NCBI RefSeq assembly: GCF_004798865.1
Contig: NW_025336346.1
Coordinates: forward strand, 7,634,572 to 7,698,571
Source: Varanus komodoensis
Lineage: Eukaryota > Chordata > Lepidosauria > Squamata > Varanidae
Direction of reading: 5' to 3'
Length of the DNA: 64,000 nucleotides
The position numbers and the translations under genes were made by a program. Shown piece after piece: positions 14,301 through 21,602 of this stretch; the stretch's first letter is position 1; the number at the start of each line of letters is the position of its first letter. Below the pieces are notes generated by a model that saw nothing but the letters and a program-made list of their open reading frames with translations, had not been told where the DNA came from and did no database searches.

Positions 14301-17300
14301 AAATCCTTAAAGCAGAGGAAAATTACTAGTGATATCCCACTTTGAACTTTGCCCAGTTTTATTATTATCTGCTCTCTTTGGGGTGTGTGCTGCATTTATG
14401 CTGGACCAGACCGCCCCCCCCCCACTCTCCACAAAAGCACCAAGAATTACAAAGTCAGAAATCTGGTTTAGTATGTTTCCCTTAGTGAAAGCTGCACACT
14501 TATTTTAAAACAACCATTTATAAAGCAACAATAGCAGCCAAGCCAGAAACAAGCTCCCTTCATTGCTGATCAGAGAGAACCTACTTATTTCTGAGGTTCT
14601 TATCCTCCAATTTCTACAGGAATGAAGACTTTCTCATGCATTTGGCTACTCTATTCTCCAGGTGCTGCTTCCAGGTGAGGGGCATGGCCAAGTGCCTTTC
14701 CTAACCCTCCTGCAAACGGGAGTCAACAGCCAGCCAGCACCTTTACAAAGCCTTCTCTGTGCTAAGTCCCAGTGTTAGCTGTGTCATGCCAAAACCTCCT
14801 GTCTCAGGGATGCTGCACCATTAAAGCGTTACAAGAAAGGAAACCATGGCTACAAACACATTTTAATGTAAAAGGGCACAACCACAGCCTACTGAGGAAC
14901 ATGGTGGAACGTGGTGCCGCAGGGCCTGTGTGATGCCGTGGCTAAAGCCCTGGGCTGGGACTTGGGCAATCTGGGCTCTATTCCCATTTGGTCCCAAAGT
15001 TTGCCGGGTGGCTCTTGGCCCTACTTTACAGGGTTTTTGTGAGAAAGAAATAGGGAGAAAGAGGACCTTAGAAACCACGTTGGGTTCCCTGCAGTGCAGG
15101 AGAAAAATGGGGGAAAGAAATGTAATACAATTTAATAACAGTAATGAGAAGTTCCACTAAAAACCATCATTCCTCCAGCCTTTCCTGATCCTGCCTGCTG
15201 TCTGTTAACCTCAAGGAAGGTCCACTGACTTTATGGAAGGGGATCACACACTACTGAGCATAGCAGCTGACCTATGACAGCCTCTCCATAATGGATGCTG
15301 AAATAGTGTAACAGAGCTAGGCTTACCACAGACTGTGGTGGGCTGGAGTGCCATGCCCTTCCATGCAGCCTGAAGTGCCTGATCCTGCCTCATCTTAGAA
15401 GCTAAGCAGGGTCATGCCTGGTTGAAATCTGGATGGGTGACTTAATGTTATGAACTGCCCAGAGAGCTTTGGCTACTGTAAGTGATGTAAGTGATGATGA
15501 TAATAATGATAATGACAATAGAATTCAAGAACTTCAGTGAAAACATACACACTGAAGGAGGTGACCCACTTGCCCAACAAGTTGCCCACCTCTTCCTTTA
15601 CACACCCACATTTAAGACTTGTTCTGTAAAAGGTACCTAGAGAATTTGTTAAGAAAGCCTGTTTTCCAAATCTTAGCAGTTTGCTCAACTGGCTCTCCAG
15701 AACTTCCAAAAGTTGCAACAGATCACTCTTTCTGATAAGTTTCATGCTAGCAAAAAAAACATTGTATATTCCTTGAGACCACAACCGAAGCTAAACTTTG
15801 CCACTTACTATTAAAATCAAAGCACTTCCATAGAAATCTTGAAGTTATACTATTCACAAATGCAAAACAGAAACGTTGTCATGCTACTTTTATGAAAGTC
15901 AACTGAAAAGCTGTCGCGTTTCTTCCTCAGGTTACACATTGAGCAAACAGAGGCAGAATAAGGTGCAGGGTGGGAGAGACAAATGTTGTCAGCCAAGGAC
16001 AAAGTGAAACGCTGTCTGCACTAAGTGTCAGTCTTAAAAAGGTGGTCCCAGACCAAGCCTTCTGAAGACTAATTAACTTCATTTGCAGAAAACCTCACTT
16101 TGCTGCAAGGCACCTTGGGACACAGAAGGTTAAGTCCCTCTCTTGAAAAACATAGAAGTCAGCAGATAGTTGGATCGGTCTCTCGCACTAACTGGAGCAA
16201 GGAGGGTCCCTTGTAAGGCAGAAAACAGCAGCAAATGCTCTCTTCATGTTATCCTCCCTTAATAGGACCTGTGAGGACATTATTAAAGTCCAAAAAGAGG
16301 AGCAAAAACCCTACAGGGCTACATTTAGATTTCTCAAGTATCCAAAATGAAAAGAGCATCTTCACATTATGGCTCTCCAGTGACTAGCGCATAAAGGCTG
16401 CATTAGAAAAGAAGATTGACCAGATGTTTTCTTACATGCTTAAATGAGCTGTGGGGTGCTGCTGTTGCTCCTGTATCTTCCAAATACTCATCCCAGTTGA
16501 ATTCTGCTTCTTCCACACCAGATCCTGCATCTGCAAGAAACCAGAAATGTCATCGTAGTCTGTGGGGGAAATGTATAACTGATTTGCTACTTTAGATTCC
16601 TTAGTTGTGTGGAAGCATTCAAGATCACAAGTTTTTGTGAGCCGCCACGAGGCTTCGTTGCGATGGGGGCGGCATAGAAATGTTTTAAATAAATAAATAA
16701 AATAAAAGATACCATGCCTACTAATTGAGGTTGCCTGGGAGAAAAACAAACACACAAACAAAAAACACAAAACCAAGCCAAACCTGAGAACAATTCTGGT
16801 CTGTCACACAGCCTGCATTAAGAATGGAGATAAAACTGCAACTACTACAGATTAAAGGAGGGGGATCGCTTACTAGAGATGTTAAGGTGATGGCACCGGC
16901 GCTGATCCTGCCAGTCGGTCAGTGGCAGCCAAGAACGGGAATTACTGAAGTCCCTGTTGTTGACCAGTTGCATGTCACCCACGGCAGATCAGCAGCACTC
17001 TTGTAACAAAACCCATTTAAAGAGGTGCAGCTTGTCAAGTGATCGGCAGTTGTGCGAAAAATGGAAACTCTGTGCCTTTTAAATTGGTTCGGAGCTCGAC
17101 CAAGAACACAGAAGGGCGATCGACGGAAGAGAAAGAAGCAGCGAAAGTGCTGCAGCCCAGCCTTTGGTGGCAGTCATGAAGCAACCTGCAAAACCTGAGA
17201 AGACTCCTTCCCAAGCACCTGTGATTTGCGGCTTGGGTCTATAAGCAGTCCAGGCCTGATTTAATGCATTACTCGATCAATCCTTAAATGGAGCTATAAT

Positions 17301-20300
17301 TCACTAGGCTTGGCTGTGCACACTGCTTGCAATAGCTGTGTGTAAACTTTTAAACTAAAAAATACACCTTCATCAATAAATACACTTTTACCTAAGCACC
17401 AATTGACCATTCATTCTTGGCAGAAGTTCCAGGTACCATTTCAATTAATGTACTTTATTTGGCTTGCAGAAATGACCAGTTTCTATCATGTACATTCTGT
17501 ACATATTTTAAAAAATATAAATACACACAGCCTTTATGCAGCATGTCTGTGATGCACTGAAGTGTTATATGAGAAAAACAGATGGTATTTTAGACCTTTC
17601 ATTAGGAGTATGACCAGTCCCACTCAGGGCAAGAAACAACCTTATAAAGAACAAGTACTGGCAGAATATTTATTAAAAAACTGAAGCACTGAGACTTGTT
17701 AAAACATCCTGCTTAAAAACCATCTTCTTACTAATTACATTTCGGGTTCAATCCAATGGCCTTCTGACATTGTCTGAAAGGCTAAGGTTCATTTTCAGTT
17801 CCGGCTCCAGGATCTTGCAATCTTAGGGGTGGGACTCTGAACACAGAGTCCTCATCCCAGCCTGCTCACACTGGTGCCAAAAGAAAAACGCAACTGACCT
17901 GCAGAGGAGGAAAGGAGAACAGTCAGGGGGCATGGAGGGAGAAGGCTGGTGCCAACAACTCGGGCCATATCCAAAGGGCACTTTCTCTCACCCTCCGCTG
18001 TGTTTCATCCATATGGCCAAGAACAGCCACTAGCTGCACTGCAGCGCACGAGGGGGCAAAGGTCACTGCTGTTCACGCCTTGCTCCTTGGATGCATGCAA
18101 GCCTGAGTTCAGAGGCTTACCTTCACGGAGTGCGGAGCGCACTGAATTGTGTCCTTAGTCCCTCTACACTTGCCTAGGCAAAACCTTTACACATTTACAG
18201 CTCAAGCAGTTACAGGCACTGTTAGTTCTGGGTGGAAAAGCATCAAACACATCAAACAAAGAAGTAGTTTGCCAACAACCTCTTTGTTGTTGTTTATCAA
18301 CATCAATAAGAAAGATGATGTTCTGTACCAGATTTTTAAAAATCAATTTATATAGAAGGTAGGGTCTATTTCTGTTATACATCTAAGAATCCTAACTTTC
18401 ATTTAAAATAAAGCACTTCCTCCAATTTATATGGTTTAAGATACGATTTTAAAATCCAATGGCGTAAATACTGAGGATGAGGAAGCTGTAAAAGGCTTCT
18501 CCAGGAAGCAGTCTTAGGCTACTTGTTCAAGCTACTCACAATTATTTGGTACTATTCAGCTCAAGGTGCTATTCAAAAAGCTTGCTGCAGGGTGCTTAGA
18601 AGTGCAGTCCTAGTGGAGATCTAACAGCTCTGGGCTCTAGGATTTGGTGGAAGGCCTGCTGTGCCAGTGGAACACAGAACAGCTTGCTTGAGGAACCTTC
18701 GCCACCAGAGCCATTCCACCGAAGAGACAGCGGAGACAGGGTAGATTCCTGGGTGGCATCGGAAAGGGCTTACACTTATAGAGGGGTCCCTCATGTGAGA
18801 GCCAGAGTGGGGTGGTGCTTAAGAACGTGGGACTGGGACACAGGCAATCTGGGTTCTAGTTCCCACTGAGCCATATTTTATGTATTTTATTTATTTGATG
18901 CATTTTTGCATTTTATACAGGATTTTAATGATTGTAAGCTGCCCCGAGGCTCATGTGATGGGGCGGCAGATAAGTTGTCTAAATAAATAAATAAATGGAT
19001 GGATGGATGGATGGATGGATGGATGGATGGATGGAGCTCATGGGCCAGTCACAGACTCTTAGTCCAACCAACCTCTTGGGGTTGTTGTAAGGATAGAGAG
19101 GAGGAGGAGAATTATGTAAGCTGCCTTGAGTTCCTTGGAAGAAAAAAAGGCATGATATAAAAATAATAAATAATAATTAGTCCCATCAATGGCACAAATT
19201 TATACCTGTCCCAGATCTAGCTCAAGGAATTTCCTTCCAATCGGAAAGTGACCCATAACAGACCATGAGTTACACAAGGCTTGTGCAGCAAAATGCAACC
19301 TCTGGTCGGGTGTTGTTTATTCATAATGACAGGCAGCATGTGCAACAGCTCCTTAAGGATAAATTACCCCTGGTGACATGCAAACGAGGCCAATGTGTCT
19401 GCTCTTGTAGTTTCGGTAACAGATCTGTGGAATGTGAGGTGTGGGTTCAAGTCCCTGAAGTTGCCTTTTTCCTCTAACGCGGCTTTTTCAGGCAAGCAAT
19501 AGGAGAGTGTGGCCACACTTACCCCTTCCCTCTGGTGGGGCTCAAATCACCAACTCCTGCTTCCCAAACCCATGCCCCACGCAGGAGCTCACTGCCGTGA
19601 CTGCCCTTATTGCATTTCCTGGCCCCTCTGCCTGGCCAAGTCTTTTCCTCCCTGGCCGGGTCTTGTGTCCTGATCCCAGGGCAACTGCATGCACCCTTTC
19701 TGCAAAGAAATGGCTCAGGAGCTATGGGGGTGCTGTGTTGTACAAGTTCTCCTTCCTCATAACACAGCAGCTGTAAGCAGCACATGGGGACTTGCCCTGT
19801 TCCTATACAGGGGTACCTGGGGGCTGACATCAGCTGGATTCTTGCCAGCTGTGCTAGAGCATGGTTGAGAGGGGCTGCTGCAGCATCATCCTTTGCGTGG
19901 TGACACAGGTTCTGTGCTGGGAGTATCTTCCCACCCTCACAAGCTCACTGGCTGGCTGTGCTGGGCATCTTTGCTGGCACTGTCTCTGATTGGCTGGCTG
20001 TATGGGTGGTTCCAAGGACCACATGCCTGTCATTTATAAGCCAGTCCTGTATCTAAACATGTGAGTGTCTTCCCTCCCATGGGCTGCAGCAACCATTCCT
20101 CACATATGTAACAGCAGCAAATCTCCAGTCCTAGCACAACGTGACTACTGGTTTACTTTTATTATACAAGCAGCTCCACTTTTAATGTCTTTATGCAGCT
20201 CAATGTCTCCACAACTGCAACTGTTATGGAATTAGAATATGCAGGCACCGCTGCCAGAGAAGAGAATCGGGGAAGTCAGTGACAAGTTTGCAAATTCAAA

Positions 20301-21477
20301 GAGAGCCAGATATTAAGTTACAGGTTGTTGTAAATAATATTTATCCCTTAGGTCCGAGGTAGGCCTTGTTGTTATAAACAGAAGAAGCATGGACAACACT
20401 TGATGTATTATTTATCCCTTTAAGGACAAATCCTTCCTCTCACAAGAAGTGAAGTGGGTAGGAGAAAAGCCAAACTTCAACATGAATGAAAGATTCTAAC
20501 ACTTCAAGTCTCTATTTATGGCAGCTTGCATCACCCACATTAAATATACCATGGTGCTACTCACTTTGTCAGCATTTTAGGCCTTGAAAGAAAAAAGCCG
20601 AACACGCTTGAAATGGATAATTGAGAGCATTTAAAACTACAAAATATGAGACCACAATAAGCATTAGCGAACTTTAAAAACAAGGAAATCACAACTCTCA
20701 GGCTCTTAAAAGGGGTTTAAAAGACCATATAGGTTCCATCAAAACAAGTTCATGATATATATGCATGACTAAGAAAAAATAGTGCATGTTAAAAGAAATG
20801 GTTACCGCAAATGCCATAATATTTAAAATTGTGCCAAAAGGAGCTAGAGAGAAAAGGCGAAGGAAACACATTGTCCTTGTCCAAACTTAATGGTAATGAA
20901 GGGTTTTATATGTTCACCAGATTTAGACCTGTGTTCTTACAGGCTCCTTCCAACTCTACTATTCTATGATTTTATGATCCTACTAATTCCTTAGCACAGC
21001 TAGGAAACAAATACTGAATGGTTTTGTTTCCAGGATCAAATCAACCAGTGCTTCACAGTATGTCAGAACCCCAAATTGTTGGGAGAGGAAGGGTCCACAG
21101 GTCTTTGTGGCAGGAAACTGTGCATGTATATATGAGAAGCACCCTGCAAGCAGTCAGTGGAACCCTAGGGGCTCAAAGGGTTCTGCACTTGTGCTTTCAT
21201 TTAAAGTAACTTGAGCCATGGTCAAGCAATCTTATACACCCTTATTTGAGAGCACTTTCGCTGAAACCACTGGGACTTACTTCTGAGGAGGCATACAGAG
21301 TATTGCGATGTTAATCGTGTTGTGTCACAAGAATACAAAACCACCACCACCAAAAAACAGCAACCTCTAATGGACCAGTTTAATCATCTGGAATATGTTT
21401 ACAACTGAGAAGATACCTGTTGTAACTCCAGGCTTCATAATTGCATTACCTGTCTCATGCTGCTGTTCTCCATTCAT
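2185..21477 (-). CDS. SFMBT1: SFMBT1, N-terminal 350 residues, eight spliced exons (3' part outside window)
   Basis: Nuclear Polycomb-type chromatin reader and repressor. The family binds histone tails through MBT repeats; mammalian SFMBT1 associates with KDM1A/CoREST, and the fly homologue is part of PhoRC. Exons in transcript order are 21450-21477, 16436-16530, 10982-11222, 10346-10434, 7896-8142, 6679-6776, 5588-5689 and 2185-2335, total 1051 nt. Visible protein: arm with FNWDEYL (20-26); MBT1 about 42-121, with GMKLEVA, FWCD (95-98) and HPVGWC (105-110); MBT2 about 152-233, with PGSRLECQ and HPVGWA; an acidic KEEEED linker; MBT3 about 267-350, with MKLEAVDP and [10 protein letters not shown]. 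Start MNGEQQ, the [15 protein letters not shown] stretch and the linker match SFMBT1 better than SFMBT2, as I recall those proteins. The human protein is about 866 residues, so roughly 40 percent is here; MBT4 and SAM lie beyond position 1. No stop or frameshift was seen. The orthology call is by recognition, not by search. Confidence 0.95.
2660..2990 (+). mobile_element. old L2-like LINE 3' fragment
   Basis: A 102-codon open frame starts at 2680. Its nucleotide sequence around 2826-2905 follows the reptile L2-like motif (agg-gccttctc-gtggaacgatctccctg-ggagac) that encodes RAFS..APxLWNxLP in intact copies. Here the frame is shifted, so the protein is meaningless. Judged a degenerate LINE C-terminus, not a gene. 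Confidence 0.55.
3527..3571 (+). repeat. GGGGT-type G-rich tract, G-quadruplex candidate
   Basis: Repeated G4T and G5T units followed by GGGGGC and a run of nine or more G. It contains at least eight G-runs of four or more separated by single bases. The G-rich strand is the plus strand, the template strand for SFMBT1, so the transcript is C-rich here. Confidence 0.9.
4612..4731. repeat. short palindromic repeat, family A copy 1
   Basis: Imperfect inverted repeat: the left arm contains gttgaattccaactcccat, the right arm gatgatggaattccagtgcaa. The same pattern (arms around aactcccat / atgggagtt) recurs at 25724, 49092 and 56068. It resembles a very common squamate interspersed palindrome; probably a non-autonomous DNA element, though its class is not proven here. 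Confidence 0.55.
5255..5402. repeat. 74-bp tandem duplication
   Basis: Two adjacent copies with offset 74, each running from acaatccctctcatacacac through to tcagtcacctggatct. I count two substitutions over about 70 bases (ctacc/ctatc and atata/tttat), plus length change in the A-run. A recent local duplication in an SFMBT1 intron, about 190 bp from the 3' end of the exon at 5588. Confidence 0.9.
5588..5689 (-). CDS. SFMBT1: SFMBT1 seventh coding exon, first half of MBT repeat 3
   Basis: 102 nt (34 codons, phase 0 at both ends), acceptor atgtttag, donor gtgcca. Encodes residues 267-300: [20 protein letters not shown], then [14 protein letters not shown]. It matches the start of the third MBT repeat of SFMBT1. 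The acceptor tract is weak in pyrimidines, but the reading frame and sequence match are unambiguous. It is too short to be flagged as an independent open frame. Confidence 0.93.
5690..6678 (-). other. SFMBT1: SFMBT1 intron (989 bp)
   Basis: No repeat I can name and no other exon. An A-rich stretch (6085-6120) is the only low-complexity feature. Confidence 0.8.
6679..6776 (-). CDS. SFMBT1: SFMBT1 sixth coding exon, acidic linker between MBT2 and MBT3
   Basis: 98 nt, acceptor attgaag, donor gtacaa. With the carried-over G it encodes residues 234-266: [20 protein letters not shown], then EEED and [16 protein letters not shown] is the third MBT arm and keeps its tryptophan (Trp244). A run of acidic residues follows. 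Phase 0 at the 3' end joins Asp267. Confidence 0.92.
6777..7895 (-). other. SFMBT1: SFMBT1 intron (1119 bp)
   Basis: Unique-looking intron sequence; no repeat, RNA gene or exon recognised. Confidence 0.8.
7896..8142 (-). CDS. SFMBT1: SFMBT1 fifth coding exon, core of MBT repeat 2
   Basis: 247 nt, acceptor tctgcag, donor gtacaa. Encodes residues 152-233 plus the first base of Ala234: [18 protein letters not shown] (154-171), [19 protein letters not shown] (180-198), [20 protein letters not shown] (206-225) and LEPPS. This is the second MBT fold, nearly colinear with vertebrate SFMBT1. The open frame runs past both splice sites into intron for a short way, which makes a raw ORF look longer than the exon. 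Confidence 0.95.
8143..10345 (-). other. SFMBT1: SFMBT1 intron (2203 bp)
   Basis: No recognised repeat. A 152-codon minus-strand open frame at 9616-10074 resembles no family I know and shows no splice or conservation sign; treated as chance. Confidence 0.75.
10346..10434 (-). CDS. SFMBT1: SFMBT1 fourth coding exon, arm of MBT repeat 2
   Basis: 89 nt, acceptor attttag, strong donor gtaagt. Encodes the rest of Gly122 and residues 123-151, beginning [20 protein letters not shown] and ending ASLLEG. This is the linker helix entering MBT2. The family pattern here is Asp-Trp-x-Glu-Phe-Leu; this sequence has Asn-Gln-Glu-Glu-Phe-Leu, so the usual tryptophan is glutamine (codon CAG at 10411-10409). 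The exon ends in phase 0 and joins Leu152. Confidence 0.92.
10435..10981 (-). other. SFMBT1: SFMBT1 intron (547 bp)
   Basis: Short intron between MBT1 core and MBT2 arm exons; nothing else seen. Confidence 0.85.
10982..11222 (-). CDS. SFMBT1: SFMBT1 third coding exon, core of MBT repeat 1
   Basis: 241 nt encoding residues 42-121 plus the first base of Gly122. Acceptor is tttttaag; donor is gtaacc. Key motifs are [13 protein letters not shown] (48-60), [20 protein letters not shown] (66-85), [13 protein letters not shown] (86-98) and LHPVGWC (104-110). FWCD and the surrounding aromatics are where MBT domains form the methyl-lysine pocket. TCGQ resembles SFMBT2 (human SFMBT1 has TCEQ as I recall), probably the ancestral residue. 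The rest follows SFMBT1 (CEQNKKTL). Confidence 0.95.
11454..11685 (+). mobile_element. tRNA-derived Sauria-type SINE
   Basis: The head reads cagtgtggtgtagtggttag (A-box region), then a B-box-like ggatcctagtcc. The body has gtcacacactgtaggcctcacctacctcacagggctgttgttgtgaggg (in pieces), then ggcagcatataaataacaacaac as the tail. This is the classic squamate SINE layout. A G-rich expansion lies inside the head (11485-11500). Confidence 0.8.
11702..11891 (+). mobile_element. second tRNA-derived Sauria-type SINE, same orientation
   Basis: The head ccagtgtggtgcaatggtga and gatctgggttctagtcctca (B box) are clear, the middle is diverged, and it ends in a LINE-like ggcagggtacaaatgcaatg. It follows the previous SINE after about 16 bases, so they form a tandem pair of independent inserts. 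Confidence 0.75.
13249..13348. other. assembly gap, 100 N
   Basis: Exactly 100 N, a placeholder of unknown true size. Flanks show no duplication by eye. Confidence 1.
13597..13680. repeat. short palindromic repeat, family B copy
   Basis: The left arm contains cctgtgcatgtctactgaga, then agtctcac and ttcca-agtaaatggg-ac, ending cagaattgcagcc. It fits a common squamate repeat of the form atcctatgcatgtctactcagaagtaagtccc and its mirror. Other probable copies are at 21262 and 59541. Confidence 0.55.
14925..15145 (+). mobile_element. tRNA-derived Sauria-type SINE
   Basis: tgtgatgccgtggctaaagc and aatctgggctctattcccat mark the A- and B-box regions. A body with gtggctcttggccctacttt and acagggtttttgtgagaaag follows, then an A-rich tail with taatacaatttaataacag. 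Diverged. Confidence 0.75.
15341..15516 (+). mobile_element. 5S rRNA-derived SINE
   Basis: Positions 15379-15441 align to the 5S rRNA internal promoter: catcttagaagctaagcagg, then gtcatgcctggtt and ctggatgggtgac. The head is followed by a LINE-type tail (tgaactgcccagagagcttt) and a degraded microsatellite. A pseudo-5S SINE, not a functional 5S gene, since the 3' third is replaced. Confidence 0.85.
16436..16530 (-). CDS. SFMBT1: SFMBT1 second coding exon, N-terminal arm of MBT1
   Basis: Acceptor ttcttgcag before 16530, donor gtaaga after 16436, 95 nt. It completes Asp10 and encodes residues 11-41 ([20 protein letters not shown] and on to SSFKH). The acidic FNWDEYL arm helix packs onto MBT1 in this family. 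A longer open frame over the same bases reads differently (starting MQDLVWKK); it ignores both splice sites and is a shadow. The exon ends in phase 0, and the next exon starts with Val42. Confidence 0.93.
16630..16710 (+). mobile_element. L2-like LINE/SINE 3' tail
   Basis: Reads gtgagccgccacgaggcttc and gatgggggcggcatagaaat, then an AAAT-type tail. The same tail ends the LINE at 39 kb and the insert at 18.9 kb, so it is a severely 5'-truncated copy of one family. Confidence 0.8.
16867..17160. promoter_or_regulatory. CpG-dense islet, possible alternative promoter or young insert
   Basis: By hand count there are about 14 CpG in roughly 300 bases at about 51 percent GC, an observed/expected near 0.7. 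Most of the intron is strongly CpG-poor. It lies 340-630 bases upstream of SFMBT1 coding exon 2. On the minus strand there is ccaatttaaaagg (CCAAT-like plus AT box, near 17080) and a possible donor ctagtaagc at 16876-16868. No repeat family was recognised. Promoter role is inference. Confidence 0.3.
18803..19179 (+). mobile_element. Sauria-type SINE split by an L2-like tail and GGAT repeat
   Basis: The SINE head runs about 18803-18873 (gtgggactgggacacaggca, B box tctgggttctagttcccact). It stops at gagccat, and its body resumes near 19033 with catgggccagtcacagactc, followed by cctcttggggttgttgtaag and its tail. In between is an L2-like 3' tail (gtaagctgccccgaggctca, ggggcggcag) with AAAT and (GGAT)n. 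A nested insertion. Confidence 0.8.
18985..19034 (+). repeat. (GGAT)n microsatellite
   Basis: About ten tetranucleotide units, following an AAAT run at the end of the inserted LINE tail. Confidence 0.95.
20940..20978 (+). mobile_element. CR1 3' terminus scrap
   Basis: ggctccttccaactctacta followed by ttctatga-type octamer repeats, the hallmark CR1 3' end, plus orientation. Only the terminus remains. Confidence 0.65.
21262..21310. repeat. family B palindromic repeat, half copy
   Basis: Contains aaaccactgggacttacttc, tgaggaggcatacagagtat and tgcg, matching one arm of the repeat seen at 13597. Lies 140 bases from the first coding exon. Confidence 0.45.
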
Positions 21478-21602
21478 CTCCACAGCAATCTGGCAATAAT
21501 CCTTAGGAGCCGGAAGTAGTGGTCACCAAGCCAATCACTGCTTTGCTCTCATCTGGCCTCTACTATCTGTTTCTTCAGGATTCCAATACGTTCAAGCAAA
21601 AA
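21450..21602 (-). CDS. SFMBT1: SFMBT1 first coding exon (5'UTR 21478-21602, coding 21450-21477)
   Basis: On the minus strand a pyrimidine-rich tract ending in tttacag precedes position 21602, and a gtaatg donor follows 21450. The exon holds 125 nt of 5'UTR and 28 coding nt, MNGEQQHET plus the first base of Asp10. The ATG (21477-21475) has G at -3. An in-frame TGA (21525-21523) lies 15 codons upstream in the same exon, so translation cannot start further up in this frame. The peptide MNGEQQ equals the known SFMBT1 N-terminus, and the phase-1 end joins exactly to the exon at 16530. Because the exon has an acceptor, at least one further non-coding exon must exist at higher coordinates. Confidence 0.9.
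21535..21552 (-). promoter_or_regulatory. short upstream ORF in SFMBT1 5'UTR
   Basis: Five codons plus stop (MRAKQ-stop), starting 75 nt before the SFMBT1 ATG and in a different frame. It ends well before the main start, so reinitiation is possible. Position -3 is C or A depending on alignment, so initiation strength is uncertain. Seen directly; any effect on translation is inference. Confidence 0.55.

Larger units (their letters stand above)
11223..16435 (-). other. SFMBT1: SFMBT1 intron (5.2 kb) with SINE cluster and assembly gap
   Basis: Contains two adjacent tRNA-type SINEs (11454-11891), the first 100-N gap (13249-13348), a palindromic repeat (13597-13680), another SINE (14925-15145) and a 5S-derived SINE (15341-15516). 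The rest shows no coding signal. Confidence 0.85.
16531..21449 (-). other. SFMBT1: SFMBT1 intron (4.9 kb) between first and second coding exons
   Basis: Contains a SINE/LINE tail (16630-16710), a CpG-dense islet (16867-17160), a nested SINE (18803-19179), a CR1 end (20940-20978) and a family B palindrome (21262-21310). The rest has no coding evidence. Confidence 0.85.

Noticed and set aside
15363-15445. Possible 5S rRNA gene
   Set aside because: Only the promoter-bearing part resembles 5S and the 3' third is replaced by a LINE-type tail, so it is a SINE.
16432-16776. 114-codon open frame overlapping SFMBT1 coding exon 2
   Set aside because: Wrong frame; it reads across the acceptor and into a LINE tail, while the SFMBT1 frame gives [16 protein letters not shown] with perfect splice phases.
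18985-19034. CRISPR-like direct repeats
   Set aside because: Plain (GGAT)n microsatellite without spacers, in vertebrate DNA.
2185-21477. SFMBT2 as the identity of the gene
   Set aside because: The MNGEQQ start, the [15 protein letters not shown] stretch and the KEEEED linker fit SFMBT1; only TCGQ in MBT1 is SFMBT2-like.
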